This document shows, piece by piece, positions 1 to 9,553 of a stretch of 64,000 nucleotides of DNA. How positions within the stretch are numbered: position 1 is the stretch's first letter; each line of letters begins with the position of its first letter. This DNA comes from UBA830 sp002295635 (lineage in GTDB: Bacteria > Pseudomonadota > Alphaproteobacteria > MPNO01 > UBA830), in the NCBI GenBank assembly GCA_002295635.1, contig DBHK01000017.1, positions 30,091 through 94,090 of the forward strand, read 5' to 3'. Below the pieces are notes generated by a model that was not told the origin of the DNA, made no database searches, and was given only the letters and a program-made list of their open reading frames with translations. The translations under genes and the position numbers were made by a program.

Positions 1-124
1 CGATGCCGAAAATCGCGGTGATCAGCAGGATTCCGGGAATCTTGCCATCATAACTCGGCTCCGCCATATAGCCTGATAATATCTCGTTATTCCGCGTCGT
101 ATAGGTGATGTCCTTGGAAGGCAT
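1..124 (-). CDS. Dienelactone hydrolase family protein (N-terminus only, cut by window edge)
   Basis: Only the first 41 codons are present; the rest lies beyond position 1. The peptide starts MPSKDITYTTRNNEILSGYM and continues into PGILLITAIFGI, which matches the first beta-strand and following turn of dienelactone hydrolase-type alpha/beta hydrolases (usual pattern PGVVVIHEIFG). Members are cytosolic hydrolases of lactones and related esters; the catalytic Cys, Asp and His would all lie outside the window, so activity cannot be judged. The ATG at 124 is preceded by an AAGGGAG ribosome site. It begins 24 bp after the glnE stop on the same strand, so the two are probably co-transcribed. Confidence 0.7.
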   Translation of the reverse strand, partial: MPSKDITYTTRNNEILSGYMAEPSYDGKIPGILLITAIFGI

Positions 125-148
125 TCTGGGCTCCCTTACCGGTTATAG

Positions 149-3112
149 TCAGTCGTTCTCAATCGTTTCGAAAAACGTTTCGAAATGCGCGGCGCTTTTG
201 GCCGCGGTAGATATCATTGTTTCCGTAAGAGCCCTGAAGTTAGCCGCCCCGCAGGCCCGCGTGACGACGCGCTTTAGCGCTACCGCAGCACCGTCTTCCG
301 TGAATTCTCCATCAACGGTCAGCCGAAGAATACCCTGAAAGTTGCGCCACAGGATGGTCGCGGCTACTAGGTCCGTGGCGATATCGTTGGAGATGAAACC
401 CTTCTTACCCGCAACGGTGATCGCCGAGGCCGTATCTCCGGCCAGTATTTCCGGCACCTCCGCTGCATGCCGCAATTGCAGGTACTGCGCGATGAATTCA
501 ATATCCACCATCCCGCCGGGTATATGTTTTACTGACCAGATATCCTCAGTACCATGCTCATTCCGTATACGATCCCTCATTCTACGGACCTGACCGGCAA
601 GATTAACATGGTCCCGTTCTGCCGTAAGCACGGATTTTACCACGTCATTCAACCTTTCCCTCAAGCCGCCTTCAGCGCTGATGACACGCGCCCGCGTCAA
701 TGCCTGATGTTCCCAAGTCCAAGCATCTGTCTCCTGATACTTAGTGAACGCTTCGAGCGACGAAGCGATCGGTCCCGCATTTCCAGCAGGACGCAGGCGC
801 ATATCTACTTCATACAACCGCCCCTCCCCCGTGGGGGCGGAGACCGCCCCGATGAAACGCTGGCACAAACGGCTATAATACTGACCTGGCGCCAGCGGGT
901 GTTTGCCGTCCGACTGCTCAATTTCGGCGGGACAGTCGTACACGAAAAGCAGGTCAAGGTCGGAGCCCGGCGTCATTTCGCGGCTGCCGAGCTTGCCAAA
1001 AGCGATCACCGCAATCTTCCCGCCCGGCACCTTACCGTGCATCTCGGCAAAATTCTTCTCGATCTCCGGCAACAGGGATGTCAGACACGTATCTGCGATA
1101 TCCGACAACGGAATGGAGGCATCCACCGGAGCTAGCCGACCGCGCAGCATATGGGCGCCGATCTGGAATATGCCGTCATTGGCCCACCGTCTCTGGATAT
1201 CCAAAAGATCTTGAAAATCCCGAGCCTTAGAGGTTGCTTCGGCCAGCCCCGTCATCATCTCCTCGCGTCGCGGCACGAAGTCGAAGAAATCACGGGTCAA
1301 AACGCCGTCGAGCAGAATCGGATATCGGCTGAGCCATCTGGCTAGCCGCGGCGCGGCGCCCATAATCTCGGCGACGAGATCGAAAAGGCCTGGATGCGCG
1401 CTGAATAGCGAGAAAAGCTGTACGCCGGCGGGAAGGCCTTCGAGAAATTCGGTGAATCTTCGGAGGGCGAGATCGGGGTTTGGAGAAGAAGAGAAAGCTT
1501 CCAGAATTGTCGGCACGAGCTCTGTTAGCAACTCACGGGCGCGAGCGCTGCGCACCGCGCGATAACGTCCAGCATGCCAAGTGCGTACGGTATTTAACAC
1601 GGTCGCTGGTTCTGAAAACCCCATCTCCGACAGCGTTTTTAACGTGTCGGGATCGTCGTCCGCCCCTGTGAAAACCAGATTCCCGGGCCCACCAAGATCC
1701 GTTTCTCCCTCGAACAATGCCGCATAGTGTTGCTCGACGCATTTTAGATGCCGCAACAGATCGTCGACAAATCCCGTAAGGCCATCATACCCTAGAAATA
1801 CCGCTAACGCCTTGAGCCCGTGCTCACTTTCAGGAAGTTCATGAGTCTGCCGGTCTTCAATCATCTGCAGACGGTGTTCGACGCGCCGGTGGAACCTATA
1901 GGCGTCTTTAAGGTCCGCATAGGCATCTTTAGTAACGTGCCCTGCAACAACCAGCCGTTCGATTGCCTCCAAGGTCGCACGCACCCGTAGATCGGGATCC
2001 CTACCGCCCCAAATAAGCTGTTGTGTCTGCGCGTAGAATTCGATTTCGCGTATTCCACCCCGGCCAAGCTTGATATTATGTCCAGCCACAGCGATTTTTG
2101 CACCACCCCGATGAGCGTTGATCTGCCGCTTAATCGACTGGATATCCTGTATCGCCGCAAAATCCAGAGACCGGCGCCACATGAAAGGTTGCAGAATTTC
2201 AAGAAACGCGAAGCCGGCTTTTTTATCACCGGCTACCGGGCGTGCCTTAACCATAGCAGCTCGTTCCCAATTCTGCCCTGTGTTTTCGTAGTACATCTCG
2301 GCAGCTAGCACCGACATCGCGGGTGGGGTGGCTCCAGGGTCGGGCCGTAAACGCAGATCAGTGCGGAATACATAACCATCCCGAGTCCGCTCCTCCATCA
2401 AAGTGACAAGGTCCCGCGAGAGTCGCGTGAATACATATTGTAGAGCATGTTGCCCGGTATACGGTACTACGTCCTGGTCATAGAGAATGATAAGATCAAT
2501 GTCGCTTGAATAATTCAGTTCGCGCGCACCGAGCTTGCCCATACCTAGAACAATCAATCCGCTATCTTTCTCAGGATCTTCAGGGTCGGGTAGAGCGAGG
2601 TCACCCTTATCGTGCATCTGTCGTAGCAGTAATTTGCAGCTTGCACCAAGTGCGGCCGCCGCAAAGTCCGAAAGCGCAATTGTAATTGCGTCCAGCGACC
2701 AAATGTTTGCTATGTCAGCCACACCTATCGATAGCGCTGCCCGTCGCTTCGCGATCCGCAAGCGGGCTTTCACCGCGTCAATTGTCTCGTCTCCGAGTTT
2801 TGAACAATCTCTAGCTGCCGTTAGCGCGGCGGCAAATGCTACATCCGGCCCATCGATCAATAAAACACGCGCAAATTGTTGATCGGATATAAGACACTGA
2901 CTAAGAAACGGGCTGTTACCGAAGATAGACGAGAGTAGTTTGTAAGTAGCCCCGTCTTCCAAAGCAGCGGCTGAAAATGCTGCAACAGCGGCGTCGTCAG
3001 CACGCTTCGTTGACTCATTCCAGCGCTCTAAATGGACGGAGAAATGATCCTCACTTGCAGCTATCGGAAGGGATTCGGCGATGAGACCCCATTTTTCGAA
3101 AAATTCTGTCAA
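149..3112 (-). CDS. glnE: Bifunctional glutamine synthetase adenylyltransferase/adenylyl-removing enzyme
   Basis: GlnE attaches AMP to, and removes it from, a tyrosine of glutamine synthetase, so it tunes ammonia assimilation in response to PII proteins and glutamine. At 987 residues it is full length for the family. It has the expected tandem layout: a first nucleotidyltransferase domain with GMGKLGARELNYSSDIDLI at about residues 190-208, and a second with AFGKLGSREMTPGSDLDLLF near residue 715. Each carries the G-S-D-x-D type metal-binding pair, and helical regions join them. The gene is divergent from the AsmA-like gene with about 90 bp between the starts. It is followed closely by a dienelactone hydrolase gene. 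Confidence 0.97.
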   Translation of the reverse strand: MTEFFEKWGLIAESLPIAASEDHFSVHLERWNESTKRADDAAVAAFSAAALEDGATYKLLSSIFGNSPFLSQCLISDQQFARVLLIDGPDVAFAAALTAARDCSKLGDETIDAVKARLRIAKRRAALSIGVADIANIWSLDAITIALSDFAAAALGASCKLLLRQMHDKGDLALPDPEDPEKDSGLIVLGMGKLGARELNYSSDIDLIILYDQDVVPYTGQHALQYVFTRLSRDLVTLMEERTRDGYVFRTDLRLRPDPGATPPAMSVLAAEMYYENTGQNWERAAMVKARPVAGDKKAGFAFLEILQPFMWRRSLDFAAIQDIQSIKRQINAHRGGAKIAVAGHNIKLGRGGIREIEFYAQTQQLIWGGRDPDLRVRATLEAIERLVVAGHVTKDAYADLKDAYRFHRRVEHRLQMIEDRQTHELPESEHGLKALAVFLGYDGLTGFVDDLLRHLKCVEQHYAALFEGETDLGGPGNLVFTGADDDPDTLKTLSEMGFSEPATVLNTVRTWHAGRYRAVRSARARELLTELVPTILEAFSSSPNPDLALRRFTEFLEGLPAGVQLFSLFSAHPGLFDLVAEIMGAAPRLARWLSRYPILLDGVLTRDFFDFVPRREEMMTGLAEATSKARDFQDLLDIQRRWANDGIFQIGAHMLRGRLAPVDASIPLSDIADTCLTSLLPEIEKNFAEMHGKVPGGKIAVIAFGKLGSREMTPGSDLDLLFVYDCPAEIEQSDGKHPLAPGQYYSRLCQRFIGAVSAPTGEGRLYEVDMRLRPAGNAGPIASSLEAFTKYQETDAWTWEHQALTRARVISAEGGLRERLNDVVKSVLTAERDHVNLAGQVRRMRDRIRNEHGTEDIWSVKHIPGGMVDIEFIAQYLQLRHAAEVPEILAGDTASAITVAGKKGFISNDIATDLVAATILWRNFQGILRLTVDGEFTEDGAAVALKRVVTRACGAANFRALTETMISTAAKSAAHFETFFETIEND

Positions 3113-3203
3113 TTACCCCGTTCCAAAGAGGATTGGATTATCGCACACTGCGGGTTGGACGTTTATAGGTCAAGATTAGTCTGAATTCAGCTATTCTCCA
3201 TGC

Positions 3204-6200
3204 ATGCTTCGTAAGATATCCATCATTTTCCTAGAAGTATCTCTAGGACTCGCAGTAGTACTCGGGATTCTCGGGGCGGTTTCTGCGTGGCGTTTATCAC
3301 AGGGGCCGGTCTCGATAAAGTTTTTGCTTCCCTACGTAGGGGATATATTGTACCGCACCGAAAGCCCTGTCGGGGTAGACCTCGATGACTTAATAGTTAC
3401 CTGGGCCGGCTGGGACCGGGCATTGGATCTCCGGGCGCTGAGAGTAAAGGTCAATTCAAAAAACACCGGACAGCGTTTGACCTACATTCGAGAGGTATCC
3501 GTCACTCTGAGCGCACATGCGCTGATTCGAGGGAAAATAGCCCCTACTAATCTTGAGATTATTCGTCCGTTTATCCGACTTTCTCGGGAGAAGGACGGGA
3601 ACCTGCGTTTTGGTATGGGAGAGCTCACTAGCACATCGGAGGATGTAAATGGGGGGCTATTGGCTGAGTTATTGGACCAACTGTCCGAACCATACCATAA
3701 CAAAGATAGTATCGAATATCTCAAACGGATCAGCGTAATTGGCGCCGCCCTTAGCGTCGAAGACCGGAAAATGGACATTAACTGGGGCGCCGAACACGCC
3801 GATATCTCCTTAGAACTAGTACCTTCCGGAATTCGCGCATCCTTCGATCTGGCCACCGATTTCAGGACATTTAAACCTGAACTTATTGGTGAAGCACATT
3901 ACGACCGCATCAAACAGACGATTGATATCTCGACGCGCTTTAAAAATTTAATAACTCATAAGCTCGCAGATCGCTTCGAGGTTTTCGATGTGCTCCAGCC
4001 ATTGGACGCCATATTTTCCGGCGAAATCAGGGCCCGCGTGGGGCTTGAAGGTAGAGTCGAGCGTGCAGAATTTGAACTCAAATCGGCCAGCGGCTCCATC
4101 AGGATTCCCGGCATCGACGCTCCACCTATCACATTTAGGAAAATTACGGCAGAAGGCCACCTCGGTAGAACTCCTGATCAACTTCACATCACAAATCTAA
4201 GTGCGGAGTTCGCCGATGCAACTGCCGAACTTAAGGGCCTTATCACGCGGATGGACGAGATCGCCACGGTAGATGCTTTTATACAGATACCAACCTTTCC
4301 AATTAATGCGTTAGAGAAATTCTGGCTTCCCGGCATTAGCGTAAACGCCCGCAACTGGGTGACTAAGAATGTGCGAAACGGGTTGATCAAAGGAGCTTCG
4401 ACCAGCCTTTCGGCACAGATCGACCTTGCTGGCGAGGATATTGGGGATGTCGATTTGAAATCGATTAATGGTCAGCTTACGATCGAAGATGCGACCATCG
4501 ATTACCTTTCCCCAATGCCGCCGATAACCAATGCCGCAGCCTCCGCCACTTTCAACAATAAACGATTAAATTTTAAAATACATCGCGGACACAGCGGTGA
4601 ACTCACTATCGAGGACGGTACTGTAGATATAAGCGATATCGGCACCCAATCCGTGGCGACGGATATATCCGGTCTTGTGCGTGGGCCTGTCAAATCAGCA
4701 CTCGACATGATCGCGCATCCACGGCTCAGCTTGCTCCAAAGTTTAGGGCTCACGATGGATGGGGTAGAAGGAAGACAGGCAACTCGACTAAAAATAGCGT
4801 TCCCCCTTCTAAAAGATCTGAAAGCCGAGGACGTTTTGCTCTCAGCAACATCGGATATCAGAGACCTGTCGGTCAAAAGTGCGTTCAGGGGTATGCCGAT
4901 TGATAACGGTCGCATAGCACTAACGGTTAACAATGAATCTTTGAGCGCGTCGGGAGAGGCTGTTTACGCCAATACAGCCACCAGCTTTAAATGGACTGAG
5001 GACTTCTCTGGCCGCAGGCCTATAAAGCGACGTCTTGACACTCGATTTATCGCGGGAACCCAGCAAGCGAAGCTTTTCGATATACACTTCCCGGAGATTT
5101 TCGACGGTTCAGCACCTATACAATTAGTTTACGAGGAACGGCGGGATAATACAGCCGTGCTTTCTGCCGGCCTTGACCTCCAAGACGTCAAAATTTCATT
5201 GCCCGGTCTCGACTGGGTAAAGCTTCCGGGGCTCCCGGGAACTGCGCAAGTTTCCGCATCTCTCCGGGATGGTGCAATCATTACCGTTGATCATTTCCAG
5301 CTCGACTCCGGCATTTTCTCGATGATAGGAGAAATCACGTTCGCGACGCGTGAAGAGAGAAAGGGTCAGGAAATCGCTACATTACGACTCAAAAAGTTTA
5401 AGCTCGGATTGACCGAATTTTCAGCAAACATCCAGAAGGAGGACCCCGAAGGTTACTCAATCGCAGTTAACGGTCGCGGTTTGGATGCATCACCCTTCCT
5501 TCGCAGATCCCTCAAAGACTTTCACGCTCCGAACCTGCCAAGGTTTCGACTAACCGGCAAATTTGACAAATTCTGGATTGGCTCGGATCTGCCGGCAAAT
5601 AATGTTGAATTGAAGATTCGATACGATGGAAAACACTGGCAGAATATTAACCTTAGGGGAGCACTGCCTCGCGGAGGGAAGACCCTCGAATTTCGTATGC
5701 TCCCAGATGAAAGTGGACATGTGATGGCACTCTACTCCGCCGATGCAGGTCTCTTTTTAAAAGCCATGAACATTACCGATACGATCTCCGGTGGATCAAT
5801 AGAGATAGCTGGTATTCGAAAAGATGGATCCGACTCTCCCTGGACTGGAACGGCAGAAATGAAACGGTTTCGCATTGCCAACGCACCCGGTATAGCCCGA
5901 CTTTTCAGTATCGCGTCATTTACAGGACTCGGTAATCTAGTGGCTGGACGAGGGATCGAATTTAAACGCTTCCGATTGCCATTCGTATTCGAAAATGATG
6001 TCGCGATCATAAAGGGGGCGCAGGGATTTGGTTCTGAGCTGGGGGTCACTGGATCTGGTAAGATCGATTTCGGGAAATATGAGATCGATTTAAACGGGAC
6101 CATGGTCCCAGCGTACACAATTAACAGCTTATTGGGAAAAATTCCAGTCATCGGCAATATTTTGAGCGGTGAAAAAGGAGGCGGCATCTTCGCCGCCTCA

Positions 6201-6350
6201 TATAAGGTGTCGGGATCGATTGAAAATCCTACCATGTCAGTCAACCCGCTTTCTGCTCTAGCTCCGGGGTTCCTGCGTAAGCTTTTGGAAGGTAGAGAGG
6301 GGCTCAATGAGGGCAAAACGCCTAGCCAGGAAGAAAACCTAGAAAAATAA
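3204..6350 (+). CDS. Large AsmA-like / DUF3971 envelope protein (YhdP-type)
   Basis: A 1048-residue protein with one N-terminal membrane anchor (about residues 8-30) and a long periplasmic body rich in beta-strand, ending in an AsmA-like C-terminal region. Proteins of this DUF3971/YhdP group form long grooved bridges across the periplasm and are linked to phospholipid transport to the outer membrane. That role is known for E. coli homologues and is inferred here. Features visible are repeated short beta motifs, many G-x-I/L-T-I segments, and a C-terminal stretch (from about residue 860) with NLVAGRGIEFKRFRLPF and GSGKIDFGKYEIDLNGTMVP, typical of the AsmA_2 region. It is divergent from glnE. 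After its stop lie 265 bp without a convincing gene. Confidence 0.85.
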   Translation: MLRKISIIFLEVSLGLAVVLGILGAVSAWRLSQGPVSIKFLLPYVGDILYRTESPVGVDLDDLIVTWAGWDRALDLRALRVKVNSKNTGQRLTYIREVSVTLSAHALIRGKIAPTNLEIIRPFIRLSREKDGNLRFGMGELTSTSEDVNGGLLAELLDQLSEPYHNKDSIEYLKRISVIGAALSVEDRKMDINWGAEHADISLELVPSGIRASFDLATDFRTFKPELIGEAHYDRIKQTIDISTRFKNLITHKLADRFEVFDVLQPLDAIFSGEIRARVGLEGRVERAEFELKSASGSIRIPGIDAPPITFRKITAEGHLGRTPDQLHITNLSAEFADATAELKGLITRMDEIATVDAFIQIPTFPINALEKFWLPGISVNARNWVTKNVRNGLIKGASTSLSAQIDLAGEDIGDVDLKSINGQLTIEDATIDYLSPMPPITNAAASATFNNKRLNFKIHRGHSGELTIEDGTVDISDIGTQSVATDISGLVRGPVKSALDMIAHPRLSLLQSLGLTMDGVEGRQATRLKIAFPLLKDLKAEDVLLSATSDIRDLSVKSAFRGMPIDNGRIALTVNNESLSASGEAVYANTATSFKWTEDFSGRRPIKRRLDTRFIAGTQQAKLFDIHFPEIFDGSAPIQLVYEERRDNTAVLSAGLDLQDVKISLPGLDWVKLPGLPGTAQVSASLRDGAIITVDHFQLDSGIFSMIGEITFATREERKGQEIATLRLKKFKLGLTEFSANIQKEDPEGYSIAVNGRGLDASPFLRRSLKDFHAPNLPRFRLTGKFDKFWIGSDLPANNVELKIRYDGKHWQNINLRGALPRGGKTLEFRMLPDESGHVMALYSADAGLFLKAMNITDTISGGSIEIAGIRKDGSDSPWTGTAEMKRFRIANAPGIARLFSIASFTGLGNLVAGRGIEFKRFRLPFVFENDVAIIKGAQGFGSELGVTGSGKIDFGKYEIDLNGTMVPAYTINSLLGKIPVIGNILSGEKGGGIFAASYKVSGSIENPTMSVNPLSALAPGFLRKLLEGREGLNEGKTPSQEENLEK

Positions 6351-6615
6351 ATTTCCAAATGGATACCAAGTCCGTTATCAATCTCGCGCTAGATAGTTAT
6401 CCGGGTTAACTACTCTTCTTCGATTCCACAGTACCATTACGTCTGCTGCTCTCTAACCAAAAATTCTTGCAGGTTGGCGAGCGTGGTATGCTGTGGAACG
6501 GCGCGTATCGTCACGAGCATTTGCTACTAGATGAAGCATTCAGTGTAGCGGAACCCACGTTAGCCTTATTAGAAAAAATACTTCGGTGGAAGACGCTTTT
6601 ATTGACTCACCGATT

Positions 6616-7227
6616 TTACGTGTTCTCGGGCGGCAACGACTTTATCACCGCGGGAAGATCTTCCATCCGCTGGAACCAACCACGAAGATTAGGGTGCTCC
6701 GTCCTCCAGCTGAAATGCGGTATCCGGCGTTCTAAATCTAACGCGCAGAAAAGAAGAATCTGAGGCTTAGTCAAACCAATTTGAAAAACCTTATCGTAAA
6801 TCGCTCCTTCAAAGTAATCGGCGAGCCTAATTGCGCGGCGTCTTTCATGATCAAGTACCTCGGAGGATTGTTTCTCCGGTGGACGTTTTATCTCACGCGC
6901 CCAGACCGAAGTGCCATCGAGCATGCTCCGGGCAGTCGCTTCGAAGCGCCGAAATGGCCAATGTTCGTCGCCTTCTGGGACGCTATAGTTGCGTGGCATC
7001 ACCAGTGCATCGAAATAGTCTACAATAAGGTCTGTTTCTTCCATTCCAGTACCATCGGCTAACATAAGAAACGGGACCCTTCCTGACGGGTTAACCGACA
7101 GGAGCGGATCTTCGGGCTGTCGGGTACGTGTCCAAACCAGATCGACCTGGTCCGATAGGCCCTTATCATGCATTACAATCATAGCTAAACGAGCATAAGG
7201 GGACGTGGTTGTGACATAGAGTTTCAT
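6616..7227 (-). CDS. Glutathione S-transferase family protein
   Basis: A 203-residue protein with a thioredoxin-fold N-terminal domain. The motif TTSPYARLAMIVMHDKG near residue 7 supplies a candidate catalytic Ser, and NPSGRVPFLMLADG carries the cis-Pro that holds glutathione. EETDLIVDYFD matches the E-S/T-x-x-I glutathione-binding turn, with Thr in the usual Ser position. The C-terminal half is helical with a recognisable PQILLFCALDLERRIPHF helix. The substrate cannot be deduced. It starts 18 bp after the tyrS stop on the same strand and may be co-transcribed with it. Confidence 0.85.
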   Translation of the reverse strand: MKLYVTTTSPYARLAMIVMHDKGLSDQVDLVWTRTRQPEDPLLSVNPSGRVPFLMLADGTGMEETDLIVDYFDALVMPRNYSVPEGDEHWPFRRFEATARSMLDGTSVWAREIKRPPEKQSSEVLDHERRRAIRLADYFEGAIYDKVFQIGLTKPQILLFCALDLERRIPHFSWRTEHPNLRGWFQRMEDLPAVIKSLPPENT

Positions 7228-7245
7228 GCGGCTATCCCCGGTGAA

Positions 7246-8502
7246 TCAGGTCTGTCTGATCAGCACATGTCGCTTCTTGCCGGCTGATAGTTTTATTACG
7301 CCATCACCATCCGCATCGGCGGCCGAAACTATCGAGTTTTCATCAACGATTTTTACATCGTTTAACCGCGCGCCACCCCCGCGGATCAGTCGGCGGGCTT
7401 CACCGTTAGTTTTAACAAGTCCAGCTCGAGCGAACATGGAAAATGCAGCGATCCCATCTGCAAGCTCAATGGCCGAGATATTGACCGTCGGTAGTCCCTT
7501 TGCAGTTTGTCCATGTTCAAATGTCTCTGCCGCCGTAAAAGCAACTTTCTCGGCGGCAGAACGTCCGTGACACATCGCGGTGGTCTCCGTCGCTAAGATC
7601 TTTTTGGCCTCGTTGATTTCCATATCCCGCAGGGTCTCCAGTTTTTGGATTTCATCCAACGGCAAATCGGTAAATAGGCGCAAGAAATTCCCAACATCCG
7701 CATCAGCGGTGTTGCGCCAGAACTGCCAGTATTCGTAAGGGCTCACCCGGTCAGAATTAAGCCAAACAGCACCATCGACCGTCTTGCCCATTTTTGTACC
7801 GGAGTCGTTGGTAATTAGTGGCGAGGTAAGACCAAACGTCTGAGCTTTATCGACACGGCGAGCAAGTTCTACCCCATTCACGATGTTGCCCCATTGATCT
7901 GACCCTCCCATCTGTAGGATGCAGCCGTAGCGTCGATTAAGCTCCATGAAATCGTATGCTTGGAGGATCATGTAGTTAAATTCTAGGAATGACATGGGCT
8001 GTTTGCGCGATAGGCGTAGTTTTACCGATTCAAAACTAAGCATTCGATTAACGGAAAAATGCTGTCCATAATCTCGGAGGAATGGGATGTAGGCCAGCCT
8101 GTCTAGCCAGTCCGCATTATCGACAATGATTGCGTCAGTCGAATCTTCACCAAACTTAAGAAATTTTTCAAATATGCCCTGAATGCTTCTTTTGTTAGAA
8201 GCGATGGCTTCGTCGGTAATCAATTGACGTGCCTCGTCCTTCCCGGAGGGATCACCAACCTTTGTAGTACCGCCACCCATCAATACGATTGGCTTATGTC
8301 CGGATTTCTGGAACCACCGAAGCAACATAATTGGCAGTAGTGAGCCCACATGCAAGGAATCAGCCGTGCAGTCGAAGCCGATATAACAAGTCTTTGGCTG
8401 CCCTTCATCAAGTGTTTCATCCAGAGCCACAATATCGGTGCACTGATGCACGAAGCCCCGCTCTGTTACGTTTCTCAAAAAGTCGGATTTTGGGTCGGTC
8501 AT
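7246..8502 (-). CDS. tyrS: Tyrosyl-tRNA synthetase
   Basis: Class Ic aminoacyl-tRNA synthetase that charges tRNA-Tyr. It is 418 residues long, normal for the bacterial TyrRS-S group. The HIGH signature is HVGS at residues 51-54. The KMSKS loop is KMGKT at 237-241, a common variant. MGGSDQWGNIVNG (about 198-210) is the family-specific tyrosine and tRNA-binding segment. A C-terminal S4 RNA-binding domain begins near residue 350, with VKTNGEARRLIRGGGARLND. It is upstream of a GST gene and divergent from a polysaccharide deacetylase gene. Confidence 0.97.
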   Translation of the reverse strand: MTDPKSDFLRNVTERGFVHQCTDIVALDETLDEGQPKTCYIGFDCTADSLHVGSLLPIMLLRWFQKSGHKPIVLMGGGTTKVGDPSGKDEARQLITDEAIASNKRSIQGIFEKFLKFGEDSTDAIIVDNADWLDRLAYIPFLRDYGQHFSVNRMLSFESVKLRLSRKQPMSFLEFNYMILQAYDFMELNRRYGCILQMGGSDQWGNIVNGVELARRVDKAQTFGLTSPLITNDSGTKMGKTVDGAVWLNSDRVSPYEYWQFWRNTADADVGNFLRLFTDLPLDEIQKLETLRDMEINEAKKILATETTAMCHGRSAAEKVAFTAAETFEHGQTAKGLPTVNISAIELADGIAAFSMFARAGLVKTNGEARRLIRGGGARLNDVKIVDENSIVSAADADGDGVIKLSAGKKRHVLIRQT

Positions 8503-8678
8503 AGTCAGGGTCCGTATTTCGATAAGCGCTGTTTCCTATCACAGGGGTCCCGCGAAATCCACGCCGGGCCTATACTATTGGAACCGTCGTTATTAGACTC
8601 TCTTGGGTCAGCCGTAAAATTAATTGCAGACTTCAACTCCTAACGCCAGACTGAATAATGAATGAAGGGTAGAGATTG

Positions 8679-9551
8679 ATGGAACCTGGTAGATACGGAC
8701 CTTTCTCCTATAAACCAATCAACCGGCGGCCTAAAGTTGTCTGGCCAGATGGTAACCACATCGCTCTCTGGATAGTGCCCAATATAGAAACATTTCCGTT
8801 GAACGAACCGATACCAGGGGGAACGGGTATTACGCCAGACGTGATCAACTGGGCATCACGGGATTATGGCGCCCGGGTAGGTATTTTTCGAATTATGGAA
8901 GTGATGGATAGACATGGCATTCGGGGGACGGTCGCGCTTAACAGCGAAGTCTGCGACGACTATCCAGAGATAATTGATGACGCCATGGATCGCAACTGGG
9001 AGTTTATGGGGCATAACCAATCGAATAGTCGTTATATCCATACGATGGAGGATCAACTAGGCCGTCAACTGGTTTCGGAAACCCTTGATCGGATTGAACA
9101 ATCGACCGGTATCCGGCCCAAAGGATGGCTGTCGAGTGGACTTCAGCAAAACTGGACCACACTGGACGCGCTGATTGACTGCGGCGTCAAATACGTCGCA
9201 GATTTCATCAACGATGATCAACCCTATTTGATGAATGTGAACAGCCGCCAAATCTGTTCAATCCCGTATTCAACAGAAATTAACGATCTTCCGCAGTTTT
9301 TGAGGATGAATCGGACGAGCGAGGAGTTCACTCAGATGATACGTCATCAGTTCGATACCCTTTATCGCGAAAGCTTAGAAAGCGGTTCAGGACGGGTGAT
9401 GGCTATCTGTTTGCACCCGTTCGTTATTGGAGTTCCCCATCGCATTCAGGCTCTGGAAGATGCCCTGTCTTACATCAGTAGACATGACGGAGTTTGGAAA
9501 ACAACCGGTACCGAGATCATAGAGCACTACCTGATGGGCGAGACCTTTTAA
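8679..9551 (+). CDS. Polysaccharide deacetylase-like (PuuE/NodB-fold) hydrolase
   Basis: A NodB-homology family protein of 290 residues, taking the ATG at 8679 (a TTG sits directly in front of it; a GAAGGGTAGAG ribosome site is well placed). Visible motifs include MDRHGIRGTVALNSEVCDDY, NWEFMGHNQSNSRYIHTMED and STGIRPKGWLSSG, followed by a tract resembling Y-x-x-D-F-x-N-D-D-Q-P-Y. These match the PuuE/allantoinase-like branch better than chitin or peptidoglycan deacetylases. That branch hydrolyses cyclic amides or acts on unknown substrates, so the substrate here is open. No signal peptide is seen, so it is probably cytosolic. The stop lies 2 bp before the proposed anmK GTG start. Confidence 0.82.
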   Translation: MEPGRYGPFSYKPINRRPKVVWPDGNHIALWIVPNIETFPLNEPIPGGTGITPDVINWASRDYGARVGIFRIMEVMDRHGIRGTVALNSEVCDDYPEIIDDAMDRNWEFMGHNQSNSRYIHTMEDQLGRQLVSETLDRIEQSTGIRPKGWLSSGLQQNWTTLDALIDCGVKYVADFINDDQPYLMNVNSRQICSIPYSTEINDLPQFLRMNRTSEEFTQMIRHQFDTLYRESLESGSGRVMAICLHPFVIGVPHRIQALEDALSYISRHDGVWKTTGTEIIEHYLMGETF

Positions 9552-9553
9552 GG

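Noticed and set aside
554..1135. Long plus-strand open frame inside glnE
   Set aside because: Antisense shadow of a high-confidence gene, with no ribosome site or family resemblance.
6394..6412. TAGTTA/TAACTA stem after the AsmA-like gene
   Set aside because: AT-only six-base stem without a T run; expected by chance in a gap of this size.
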